Below the pieces are notes generated by a model that saw nothing but the letters and a program-made list of their open reading frames with translations, did not search any database and was not told where the DNA came from. From the NCBI GenBank assembly GCA_009929975.1, contig RZZF01000022.1, positions 1 to 12,210 on the forward strand: a DNA stretch of 12,210 nt, read 5' to 3'. Numbering within the stretch: position 1 is the stretch's first letter; every line of letters begins with the position of its first letter. The position numbers and the translations under genes are program-made. Of the stretch, positions 6,030 to 12,190 are shown piece after piece. This DNA comes from Clostridia bacterium. Its GTDB lineage: Bacteria; Bacillota; Clostridia; Saccharofermentanales; UBA5734.

Positions 6030-6105
6030 GCCCAGATAGCTCAGTTGGTAGAGCAGTGGACTGAAAATCCTCGTGTCGCTGGTTCGATTCCGGCTCTGGG
6101 CACCA
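6030..6105 (+). tRNA. tRNA-Phe (anticodon GAA)
   Basis: A complete 76-base cloverleaf with encoded CCA, four bases after tRNA-Asp. Acceptor GCCCAGA/TCTGGGC, anticodon loop CTGAAAA (anticodon GAA) and T-arm GCTGG-TTCGATT-CCGGC. The anticodon stem GTGGA/TCCTC has one T-T mismatch at its second pair (28:42), where related tRNAs have a Watson-Crick pair. The gene otherwise looks functional. Confidence 0.96.
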
Positions 6106-6107
6106 CG

Positions 6108-6139
6108 AAACCGCTGAGGCGCTCGCTTTAGGGGTTTTT
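6108..6139 (+). terminator. Intrinsic terminator of the tRNA operon
   Basis: AAACC (6108-6112) and CTGAGGCG (6114-6121) pair with CGCTTTAG (6124-6131) and GGTTT (6133-6137), separated by a G-G mismatch, then continue into a T-run to 6139. It begins three bases after the CCA of tRNA-Phe. Confidence 0.87.
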
Positions 6140-6172
6140 GTGTTTAAGAGCTGGACCCGCGATGGCGCGGAC

Positions 6173-6201
6173 TTGCCAGTGGCACGGGGATATGCTAGAA
6201 T
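6173..6201 (+). promoter_or_regulatory. Promoter of secG (extended -10)
   Basis: TTGCCA (6173-6178), a 17-bp spacer and TAGAAT (6196-6201), with TG at 6193-6194 placed as an extended -10 element. A start near 6208 gives a leader of about 60 bases. Confidence 0.75.
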
Positions 6202-6206
6202 TTTGT

Positions 6207-6246
6207 CAACCTTGTGGTTGGAAGACTGGGTGTGGACGCCACACTC
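6207..6246 (+). promoter_or_regulatory. Two consecutive hairpins in the secG leader
   Basis: CAACC/GGTTG (6207-6211 with 6216-6220) is followed by GTGTGG/CCACAC (6230-6235 with 6239-6244), which extends by two outer pairs to 6228-6246. Both lie between the predicted transcript start and the secG ribosome site. They may stabilise the 5' end or bind a regulator; they match no class I know. Confidence 0.4.
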
Positions 6247-6269
6247 TGACACATAGCGGAGGATAACGC

Positions 6270-6518
6270 ATGAGCGCACTTACCATCATTATCGCGGTGA
6301 TTGACATCCTGGTCTGTATCGGCCTCGTTTTTATGGTGGTCTTTCAGGAAGGCAATTCCAAAGGCCTTGGTGTCATCGGCGGCGGAGCGGAAACCTTTTT
6401 CGGCAAGTCGAAAGGCCGCAGCATTGATGCCCTGCTCAAGAAACTGACATCAGTTACGGCTGTCGTATTTGCGGTTCTCACCGTTGTGCTCTATCTTCTG
6501 ACCGGACGCGGCGGCTGA
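6270..6518 (+). CDS. secG: Preprotein translocase subunit SecG
   Basis: This 82-residue membrane protein is the small third subunit of the SecYEG channel, which exports unfolded proteins; SecG assists SecA cycling. Two hydrophobic helices are evident at about residues 3-25 and 58-78. Between them is the family signature, FQEGNSKGLG followed by GGGAETFFGKSKGRSIDALLKKLT. GGAGG (6258-6262) is 7 bases before the ATG. It has its own promoter and is followed by a strong terminator, then rnr. SecG followed by RNase R is a standard Bacillota order, often continuing to smpB, which is not found here. Confidence 0.96.
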   Translation: MSALTIIIAVIDILVCIGLVFMVVFQEGNSKGLGVIGGGAETFFGKSKGRSIDALLKKLTSVTAVVFAVLTVVLYLLTGRGG

Positions 6519-6574
6519 CAGCAGCATCAGAAACAGCCTGTGGCAACGGGTGGCGATAAATGAACAATGAATTG

Positions 6575-6607
6575 AACAGAGGCGTCCGCGGGATACCTCT
6601 GTTTTTT
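6575..6607 (+). terminator. Strong intrinsic terminator between secG and rnr (possible attenuator)
   Basis: AACAGAGG (6575-6582) pairs with CCTCTGTT (6596-6603), with an inner TCC/GGA helix, followed by six T. It lies 57 bases after secG and 35 bases before the rnr start. I see no promoter between it and rnr, so rnr must rely on read-through or on an unseen promoter. Confidence 0.88.
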
Positions 6608-6610
6608 ATT

Positions 6611-6629
6611 TCAGGCAGCATCTGCCTGA
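6611..6629 (+). promoter_or_regulatory. 8-bp hairpin directly upstream of the rnr ribosome site
   Basis: TCAGGCAG (6611-6618) pairs perfectly with CTGCCTGA (6622-6629) around a three-base loop. The rnr ribosome site GGAG (6634-6637) begins four bases after it. It follows the T-run of the terminator by three bases. A role in stability or translation control of rnr mRNA is an inference. Confidence 0.5.
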
Positions 6630-6642
6630 GACTGGAGAGTAT

Positions 6643-8586
6643 ATGCAAAAATGTGTAGGCCTGCTGCAGCAGGAACATAAAAATGGTGTCGTTCTGCTTG
6701 ACCGGCCGGATCCCAATCTGGGGCGGGAAGTGTGGATCAGCGCGAATCATCTCAATGGCGCGCCCTATGGCATGAAAGTGGTCTGTGAACTGCTGGCGGA
6801 AGTGACAGAACCCGTTACCCGGCCGGCTGCCGCGAAAATCATTGAGGTGCTTGGCGATCCGGGCCGGCCCGATGTGGCCATGCTGTCGATTATCCGCCAG
6901 CATGGTTTGCCGGAGTCATTCAGCGAGCCGGTCAAACAGGCGGCTGATTCTTATCCGCTGCAGCTGGATGAGGACACCATCGCACGTGAGCTGGAACGCG
7001 GGCGTGTTGATCGGCGTCATGAACAGATCATGACGATTGATGGTGAAGATGCCAGGGATCTGGACGACGCGATCGGAATTGAAGCGCTTGAGTCCGGCGG
7101 GTTTGAACTCGGGGTCCATATCGCGGATGTCAGCCACTATGTTGAGGAAAACAGCACATTGGATCAAGAAGCTCAAAAACGGGCAACCAGTGTCTATCTG
7201 GTCGACCGGGTGATTCCGATGCTGCCGCCGCGTCTATCGAATGGGATTTGCAGTCTGAATCCCGATCAGGACCGCCTGACCTTCAGCGCGGTTATGACCT
7301 TTAATGCCAGCGGTGAAATGACCGGGGGCCATTTGGAAGAGACCATTATCCGCAGCCGCGCCAGGTCCTCCTATAATGAGGTCTGCCAGGCACTCGAGGA
7401 AGACCGGCTGCCGGAAGACCGTGAACCCTGGTTTCTCGAGAAACTGCGTCTGATGCGTCATCTGGCCGACTTGCTCAAACAGAAACGCCTCAACCGGGGA
7501 TCGATCGAATTTGAGTTTCCTGAAACACATGTCGACCTCGATCAGGAAGGTCATCCTGTTGACATCTATCCTTATCCGATCACCTTCGCCAACGGCATCA
7601 TTGAAGAGTTCATGCTGGCGGCCAATGAGCTTGTTGCCCATTTTGCCAACCAGAAAAAACTGCCGTTTCTTTATCGGGTGCATGAGCTGCCAGATCCTGA
7701 GAAACTGCAGAAATTCACCCGGCTGGCCAATGTTCTCGGAGTCCCGTGCCGGCTGAGAGGCGCTCCCACCCCGGGGCAGCTGGCCAAGGTGCTGGAAAAG
7801 GTCAAGACCGAACCCTTTGGACAGACGCTGTCGCAATTGCTGCTGCGCTCGCTGGCAAAAGCCCGTTACGCTCCGGAAAATCTCGGGCATTTCGGTCTGG
7901 CATCTGAGTACTACTGCCACTTCACATCGCCGATCCGCCGCTATCCCGACCTGTTCGTCCACCGTGTTCTCAAAGCGCAGCTGCATGGGCATGTCAAGCG
8001 CAAGACATGGATGAAAGGGCTGGACGAACTGGCTGATCATGTCTCCGATATGGAACGGACGGCCATGTACGCGGAACGTGACACGGTCGATCAGAAAGCG
8101 GCTGAGTACATGCGCGGCAAACTGGGTGACGTGTTCACCGGTATCGTGTCAGGCTTCAATGCCGCGGGCATTTTCATCCAGCTGGAGAATACCGTTGAAG
8201 GCATGGTGCCGTTTCGCACCATGCAGGGATACCTGCGTTATGATGATGAAAGAATGCGCGTGACGAATGAAACCACCGGTCTTGTCTACAGCATCGGCGA
8301 TGCCGTGACCGTCCAGGTTGCCCAGGCAGATATCATCCAGCGGCGGATCGATTTCGCGATGGTCACCCACCTGGATAAGGAACTGGTCCAGGCGGATCAG
8401 AAAAACGGCAAGGGCTCGCGTTTCGATCGTGATCGGAAATCACCGGAAAAAAATAAGAAATCCGGTTCCGGTAAGAAGAAGCACCGTGATCAGCAAAACA
8501 AGTCTTCCGGACATAAAAAAGCTGACATGACCGGACGGCCGGACGGCGGTAAAAACAATCGGAAGCGGAAGAAAAAGAAAAAATAG
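6643..8586 (+). CDS. rnr: Ribonuclease R (short form, without N-terminal HTH and first cold-shock domain)
   Basis: A processive 3'-5' exoribonuclease of the RNase II/R family that degrades structured RNA. It has 647 residues, against about 780-810 for well-known RNase R. The N-terminus (1-95) matches a single cold-shock-like domain ending in ILSIIR-HGLP-type sequence (LSIIRQHGLP, 81-90), which in full proteins is the second such domain. The RNB catalytic domain follows (about 120-445): Asp133, Asp139, Asp141 and Asp142 in IDGEDARDLDDAI are the metal ligands, and HFTSPIRRYPDLFVHR is at 427-442. An S1 domain is at about 494-575 and a Lys/Arg-rich tail at 585-647 ends in KRKKKKK. GGAG is 5 bases before the ATG. 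The upstream frame is open for about 24 codons but runs through the terminator, without homology I recognise. RNase II is the alternative name; the basic tail favours R. Confidence 0.93.
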   Translation: MQKCVGLLQQEHKNGVVLLDRPDPNLGREVWISANHLNGAPYGMKVVCELLAEVTEPVTRPAAAKIIEVLGDPGRPDVAMLSIIRQHGLPESFSEPVKQAADSYPLQLDEDTIARELERGRVDRRHEQIMTIDGEDARDLDDAIGIEALESGGFELGVHIADVSHYVEENSTLDQEAQKRATSVYLVDRVIPMLPPRLSNGICSLNPDQDRLTFSAVMTFNASGEMTGGHLEETIIRSRARSSYNEVCQALEEDRLPEDREPWFLEKLRLMRHLADLLKQKRLNRGSIEFEFPETHVDLDQEGHPVDIYPYPITFANGIIEEFMLAANELVAHFANQKKLPFLYRVHELPDPEKLQKFTRLANVLGVPCRLRGAPTPGQLAKVLEKVKTEPFGQTLSQLLLRSLAKARYAPENLGHFGLASEYYCHFTSPIRRYPDLFVHRVLKAQLHGHVKRKTWMKGLDELADHVSDMERTAMYAERDTVDQKAAEYMRGKLGDVFTGIVSGFNAAGIFIQLENTVEGMVPFRTMQGYLRYDDERMRVTNETTGLVYSIGDAVTVQVAQADIIQRRIDFAMVTHLDKELVQADQKNGKGSRFDRDRKSPEKNKKSGSGKKKHRDQQNKSSGHKKADMTGRPDGGKNNRKRKKKKK

Positions 8587-8602
8587 CCGCTGATATCAGC
8601 GG
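8587..8602. terminator. 16-bp perfect palindrome, terminator for the minus-strand HPr-like gene
   Basis: CCGCTGATATCAGCGG starts just after the rnr stop and includes the stop codon of the convergent HPr-like gene. On the minus strand it is followed by CTATTTTTTCTTTTTC, an effective U-tract that is the complement of the lysine codons ending rnr. On the plus strand the stem is preceded by an A-run but not followed by T, so it is a poor terminator for rnr. Confidence 0.7.
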
Positions 8603-8826
8603 ACGATGAAAGGACTCAGTTTCCGGCGCAGTTCGCTGCTGTCGCCCTGGGGAACTTCAACATCAATCGGTTTTGCCAGATCAAGACTGAAAATACCCAT
8701 GATTGATTTGGCGTCAACAACATAACGACCTGATGCCAGATCGACAGCGAAGGGAAATTCATTGACGATGCGGACAAATTCCTTGACATCATTGATGGAT
8801 TTCAAATGAACTGTAAATTTATCCAT
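8596..8826 (-). CDS. HPr-like (PTS HPr family) protein lacking the active-site histidine
   Basis: This 76-residue cytoplasmic protein has the HPr fold signature VVDAKSIMGIFSLDL at residues 36-50, matching the HPr region around regulatory Ser46 (here Ser41). The stretch that in HPr carries the phosphorylated histidine (GLHARPA) is replaced by INDVKEFVRIVNEF without any histidine near. It therefore cannot act as a normal PTS phosphocarrier. Similar histidine-less paralogues occur in many Clostridia, often near mtaB, ireB and ruvX (from memory). A regulatory, Crh-like role through the serine is an inference; whether an HPr kinase acts on it is unknown. AAAGGTG (complement 8835-8841) is 8 bases before the ATG. 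It has its own promoter and converges on rnr. Confidence 0.85.
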   Translation of the reverse strand: MDKFTVHLKSINDVKEFVRIVNEFPFAVDLASGRYVVDAKSIMGIFSLDLAKPIDVEVPQGDSSELRRKLSPFIVR

Positions 8827-8865
8827 ATCGTGTGCACCTTTCTTCCCGTTCGCGATGATATCTTG

Positions 8866-8895
8866 ATTGTGCCTGATGGATCAGGCGTCTGTCAA
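8866..8895 (-). promoter_or_regulatory. Promoter of the HPr-like gene with a palindrome between -35 and -10
   Basis: On the minus strand TTGACA (8890-8895) and CACAAT (8866-8871) are 18 bp apart. The spacer holds an inverted repeat, GCCTGAT-GG-ATCAGGC on the plus strand (8871-8886). A repressor bound there would block RNA polymerase directly. The -10 is imperfect. Confidence 0.55.
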
Positions 8896-8937
8896 CTATC
8901 TGGCCGACCGGATACAGGAACGGGTGCACGGATCAGC

Positions 8938-8958
8938 AGAGGAGATAACCAGATCATC
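8938..8958 (+). promoter_or_regulatory. Ribosome site of mtaB with unusually long spacing
   Basis: AGAGGAG at 8938-8944 is the only Shine-Dalgarno sequence near the homology-supported start at 8959, 14 bases away instead of the 5-9 seen elsewhere in this window. The codons between are ATA/ACC-type in all frames with no ATG, GTG or TTG in frame that would fit better. Initiation may be weak. Confidence 0.5.
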
Positions 8959-10269
8959 ATGACCACCGTTGCTTTTCATACACTTGGCTGCAAAACCAAT
9001 CATTATGAAACTGACGCGCTGCGTCAACAGTTTCTCAGTGCCGGTTTCGAGGAAGTTCCTTTTCACGCCAGCGCTGATGTCTATATTCTCAACACCTGTA
9101 CGGTGACCGGTGAAGCTGACAGAAAATCGCGTCAGATGCTGCACCGGGCCCGCCGCTTGAATGAAGATGCGCTGATTGTCGCGCTCGGCTGTGCGACCGA
9201 ACTGGGACTGCAGGATGACGCGGCCGATCTACATCTGGGTACGCGGCAAAAATCAGCGGCTTTTCGCCAGGTGATGCAGATGCTGTCAGGCAGCCTGCAG
9301 CCGGCTGCTGATATCACGATCGCGGATGACGGGTCGGCTTTCGATGAATGGGGTGCGGTCAGTCATCAGTCAGAGACGCGGGGCTATGTCAAAATTGAAG
9401 ATGGATGCGATAACCACTGTGCCTATTGTGCGATTACACTGGCACGGGGACCTGTACGCAGCCGCCGGCCCGACCAGGTGATCGGTGAAGCGAAAGCGCT
9501 GGCCGAAGCCGGTTACAGGGAAATCGTCCTGACCGGGATCCACATCTGCTCATATGGTCTGGAATGGAACCGGCCGGGTGAACATCTGATGGAATTGGCT
9601 GCCGATCTGGCCGGGATCCCCGGAATTGATCGGATTCGTCTCGGGTCGCTGGAACCACGTTCAATTACACCTGGCTTCCTGGCGCTGGCCCGGCAGAATC
9701 CGAAGCTTTGCCCTCATTTTCATTTATCCCTGCAGAGTGGTTCCGATACGGTGCTGGGCCGTATGCGCCGCCAGTATCAGACATCCCATTATCGTGAGGT
9801 GGTCGACGAGCTGCGCCGCCATTTCGATGATCCCGGCATCACAACCGATATCATCGTCGGATTCCCCGGTGAGACAGAGCAGGAACACGCGGACAGTCTG
9901 GCGTTTTGCCGGGAAATCGGTTTTTCCCGCATGCATGTCTTTCGCTACTCGGCGAGAGAGGGAACCGCCGCGGCTTCCATGCCGGATCAGGTTGATCCGC
10001 AAATCATGATCCGACGCAGCGATGATATGTCAAAACTGGCCGATAGGCTGGCTGCGGCCTGCCATCAGCGTCTGATCGGGAAAACAGTTTCGCTCATTGT
10101 GGAAAAACAGCTGCCGGATGGATCTTTCTCCGGATATTCAGAACGCTATATGCCGATCAGCCTGTCGTCTGATGAAGCGCTCTGCCCTGGCGATCTGGTG
10201 CTGGCCACCGTCCGGTCTGCGGATGCCGCCGGCCTGCAGTGCTCTGGTGCAAAACGAGTGAAAGCGTGA
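8959..10269 (+). CDS. mtaB: tRNA (t6A37) methylthiotransferase MtaB
   Basis: A radical-SAM enzyme that adds a methylthio group to N6-threonylcarbamoyladenosine at position 37 of ANN-decoding tRNAs. From ATG 8959 the protein is 436 residues, the usual size. The N-terminal UPF0004 domain has the cluster ligands Cys11 (LGCKTN), Cys47 (NTCTVT) and Cys78 (LGCATE). The radical-SAM cysteines are Cys150, Cys154 and Cys157 (GCDNHCAYC). A TRAM-like RNA-binding domain ends the protein (about 372-433). NHYETDALRQQF after the first cysteine and the CDNHCAYC form indicate MtaB rather than MiaB or RimO. An in-frame ATG at 8806 would overlap the divergent gene and adds unrelated residues, so it is rejected. 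The nearest ribosome site, AGAGGAG (8938-8944), is 14 bases before the ATG, unusually far. Confidence 0.94.
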   Translation: MTTVAFHTLGCKTNHYETDALRQQFLSAGFEEVPFHASADVYILNTCTVTGEADRKSRQMLHRARRLNEDALIVALGCATELGLQDDAADLHLGTRQKSAAFRQVMQMLSGSLQPAADITIADDGSAFDEWGAVSHQSETRGYVKIEDGCDNHCAYCAITLARGPVRSRRPDQVIGEAKALAEAGYREIVLTGIHICSYGLEWNRPGEHLMELAADLAGIPGIDRIRLGSLEPRSITPGFLALARQNPKLCPHFHLSLQSGSDTVLGRMRRQYQTSHYREVVDELRRHFDDPGITTDIIVGFPGETEQEHADSLAFCREIGFSRMHVFRYSAREGTAAASMPDQVDPQIMIRRSDDMSKLADRLAAACHQRLIGKTVSLIVEKQLPDGSFSGYSERYMPISLSSDEALCPGDLVLATVRSADAAGLQCSGAKRVKA

Positions 10270-10344
10270 TAAGATGTTAATTAACCGGCCTATAAACCGT
10301 TTTCAGAGTGGCAGGCAGCCAATATCTGTCAAGGAGGAACTGAC

Positions 10345-10596
10345 ATGATCGACAATGAGACGACCCGTTTCGAGATGGGTCTGGATAATGACCGGGAAGC
10401 ACGTGATATCATGTCCGAGGTGCTGGCCGCACTGCGCGAGAAGGGTTACAATCCTGTCAATCAGCTGGTTGGCTATTTTCTATCGGGTGATCCGACTTAT
10501 GTGACCAACCATCGCGGTGCCCGTGCCGTCATCCGCCGGATGGAGCGCGATGAACTGTTGGAAGTCATTGTTAAAGACTTCATCAGCAAGCTCTGA
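10345..10596 (+). CDS. ireB: IreB family regulatory phosphoprotein (UPF0297)
   Basis: This 83-residue cytoplasmic protein matches the UPF0297/IreB family (B. subtilis YrzL), with the hallmark block EKGYNPVNQLVGYFLSGDP at residues 32-50 and RGARAVIRRMERDELLEVIV near the end. In Enterococcus faecalis IreB is phosphorylated by the PASTA kinase IreK on N-terminal threonines and lowers cephalosporin resistance. Here Thr6 and Thr7 sit in the equivalent N-terminal segment (NETTRFEM). AAGGAGG (10331-10337) is 7 bases before the ATG. It lies 75 bases after mtaB; no terminator is visible between, so co-transcription is possible. In most Bacillota ruvX follows directly; here an oxidoreductase gene lies between. 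Confidence 0.93.
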   Translation: MIDNETTRFEMGLDNDREARDIMSEVLAALREKGYNPVNQLVGYFLSGDPTYVTNHRGARAVIRRMERDELLEVIVKDFISKL

Positions 10597-10610
10597 TCAG
10601 GGCTGACTTC

Positions 10611-11624
10611 ATGAAAACCAGTCCGCTTGGCCGTACCGGCCTCGAAATTTCCCGCCTGTGTTTCGGCACCTTGACTGTAGGGCCGGCACAGGCGGATTTG
10701 TCTGTTGAAGAAGCAGCAGACATTATTTGTTATGCTGTAGACCAGGGCGTCAATCTGATTGACACCGCTGAGTATTATGATAATTATTCTTTGATCCGGC
10801 ATGTCCTGCGGCAATCGGGTTCTCAACCTTATATCGCGACAAAGACCTATGCCTATTCGCGTCAGCAGGCGGAAAGCAGTCTGGAGCAGGCTCGCCGTGA
10901 AACAGGGCTTGATGGGATTGACCTGTTTCTCCTGCATGAGCAGGAAAGTGTCTTGACGCTGGACGGCCACCGGGAGGCATTTACCTATCTCATTGAGCAG
11001 CGGGAAGCTGGTCGTATTCGGGCTGTTGGTGTCTCGACCCACGCGGTGGAACCGGTTCTTGCCCTGGCACAGGCGGTCGGTCAGACGGATGCCCAGCCGT
11101 CATCTGTCTGGCGGCGTGAGCAGCTTGATGCCGGCATCTATCGCGAAGCGGATGTCATCCATCCGTTGCTGAATCTGTCTGGAGTCGGCATCCTGGATGG
11201 GACAGCCGAGGATATGACAGATGCCTGCCGTCTGGCCCGTCAGGCAGGTATCGGCCTGTACGGCATGAAGATGCTGGGAGGCGGCACTTTGCTGTCACGG
11301 TTTGATGAAGCCGTCCGCTATGTACTGGATCTGCCGTTTCTCGATGGGGTCGCCGTCGGGATGCAGTCAAAATTGGAAGTTGATATGAATGTCGCGCTGT
11401 TTGAACAACGAACTGTTCCGGAGCAGTGGCTGGCCGAAAGCCGGGCACGGCGGCGCGTCCTGAAGATCGAAGACTGGTGTACCGGATGCGGCCAATGTGT
11501 CGGGCGATGTGGTGAATCAGCCCTGCGGCTGGTCGATGGCAAAGCCGTGGTTGATCGCGGGCGGTGTGTGTTGTGTGGCTACTGCGCGGCCGTCTGCCGG
11601 GATTTCGCGATCAAAATTTATTAA
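10611..11624 (+). CDS. Aldo/keto reductase with C-terminal 2x[4Fe-4S] ferredoxin domain
   Basis: This 337-residue protein joins an aldo/keto reductase TIM barrel (1-280) to a bacterial ferredoxin-type domain (about 283-337). The AKR tetrad is present: Asp51 and Tyr56 (LIDTAEYYDN), Lys78 (IATKTYA) and His109 (FLLHEQ). The tail carries two cluster motifs, Cys290/293/296/300 and Cys319/322/325/329, each CX2CX2CX3C. Such AKR-ferredoxin proteins are common in anaerobes; substrates are mostly unknown, and electrons may pass between NAD(P)H, the clusters and an organic substrate. CAGGG (10598-10602) is 8 bases before the ATG, a weak site, 14 bases after ireB. The barrel middle (about 165-200) looks poorly conserved. 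It ends 24 bases before ruvX, so all three genes may share a transcript. Confidence 0.92.
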   Translation: MKTSPLGRTGLEISRLCFGTLTVGPAQADLSVEEAADIICYAVDQGVNLIDTAEYYDNYSLIRHVLRQSGSQPYIATKTYAYSRQQAESSLEQARRETGLDGIDLFLLHEQESVLTLDGHREAFTYLIEQREAGRIRAVGVSTHAVEPVLALAQAVGQTDAQPSSVWRREQLDAGIYREADVIHPLLNLSGVGILDGTAEDMTDACRLARQAGIGLYGMKMLGGGTLLSRFDEAVRYVLDLPFLDGVAVGMQSKLEVDMNVALFEQRTVPEQWLAESRARRRVLKIEDWCTGCGQCVGRCGESALRLVDGKAVVDRGRCVLCGYCAAVCRDFAIKIY

Positions 11625-11648
11625 TTCAGTAAAAATCAAGGAGTCAAC

Positions 11649-12080
11649 ATGACAAAGAACAAGCAACGCTGGCTGGGGATTGATTTCGGCAGCCGCAGGA
11701 TCGGGGTCGCGATCAGCGATCCGCTGGGTTTTCTGGCCCGGAGGCTGGAGACGATCAGCTGGAATGGCCGCGACATGGACTGGACGATCGCCCGTTTGGC
11801 GGAACTGGTCCGTTCAGAACAGATCACAGGCGTTGTTGTCGGCCTGCCGCGCCGAACCGACGGCAGAACCGGCGAGAGCGAATTGCTGGCACGGGCCTTT
11901 GCCCAGGCCCTGCAGGATGCGACCGGACTGGTGCCTGTTCTGCGTGATGAGCGGTATACAACGGTGCTGGCAGGACGAATCATGCGTGAGACGAAAGTCG
12001 CCTCCGCGGACCGGAAAAAAGTCGTCGATCAGATCGCGGCAGAAATCATTCTGCAGGATTATCTGGACAGCCGGCGCTGA
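11649..12080 (+). CDS. ruvX: RuvX/YqgF family: putative Holliday junction resolvase / pre-16S rRNA nuclease
   Basis: This 143-residue RNase H-fold nuclease has the YqgF signatures: GIDFGSRRIGVAISD (10-24), VVGLPRRTDGRTGE (63-76), RDERYTT (99-105) and DQIAAEIILQDYLD (127-140). The acidic active-site residues Asp12, Glu101 and Asp127 are all kept. E. coli YqgF acts in 5'-end maturation of 16S rRNA, while other members cleave Holliday junctions, so the in vivo role is ambiguous. AAGGAG (11638-11643) is 5 bases before the ATG. It is the last gene of the mtaB-ireB-AKR-ruvX series in the window. Confidence 0.95.
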   Translation: MTKNKQRWLGIDFGSRRIGVAISDPLGFLARRLETISWNGRDMDWTIARLAELVRSEQITGVVVGLPRRTDGRTGESELLARAFAQALQDATGLVPVLRDERYTTVLAGRIMRETKVASADRKKVVDQIAAEIILQDYLDSRR

Positions 12081-12109
12081 TATGAGGCATCGTCACAGAT
12101 GACCTGATA

Positions 12110-12118
12110 TGTTATAAT
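12110..12118 (+). promoter_or_regulatory. Extended -10 promoter candidate after ruvX
   Basis: TG-T-TATAAT at 12110-12118 is a perfect extended -10 element. The best -35 upstream is poor (TCGTCA at 12090-12095, 17 bp away). Transcription would begin near 12125, about 20 bases before the hairpin at 12144. It could serve a gene beyond the window or a short RNA. Confidence 0.5.
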
Positions 12119-12143
12119 CCTGACTTTTACAGTTGGAACGATA

Positions 12144-12190
12144 AAAAAGAGCTGGAATCCACTGGTATATAGTGGTCTTCAGCTCTTTTT
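12144..12190. terminator. Long intrinsic terminator downstream of ruvX
   Basis: AAAAAGAGCTG (12144-12154) pairs with CAGCTCTTTTT (12180-12190), and an inner CCACT/AGTGG helix closes a loop of seven bases around 12164-12170. The T-run is complete on the plus strand, and the A-run on the other side lets it work in both directions. Confidence 0.88.

Noticed and set aside
5968..6279. Open frame of 103 codons on the minus strand across the tRNA-Asp and tRNA-Phe genes
   Set aside because: Its residues (such as PESNQRHEDFQSTALPTEL) are the well-known false translation of tRNA antisense. It overlaps two certain tRNAs and a terminator and has no ribosome site.
7234..8040. Open frame of 268 codons antisense to rnr
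   Set aside because: Its size follows from GC-biased third positions of rnr. It has no recognisable motif and covers the conserved RNB catalytic domain.
8806..8958. In-frame N-terminal extension of mtaB from ATG 8806
   Set aside because: The 51 extra residues do not resemble the family, overlap the divergent HPr-like gene and cover its promoter. MTTVAFHTLGCK at 8959 is the family N-terminus.
10270..10344. Terminator or promoter between mtaB and ireB
   Set aside because: TATAAA at 10291-10296 has no -35 partner, and no stem with a T-run is present. I see only the ireB ribosome site.
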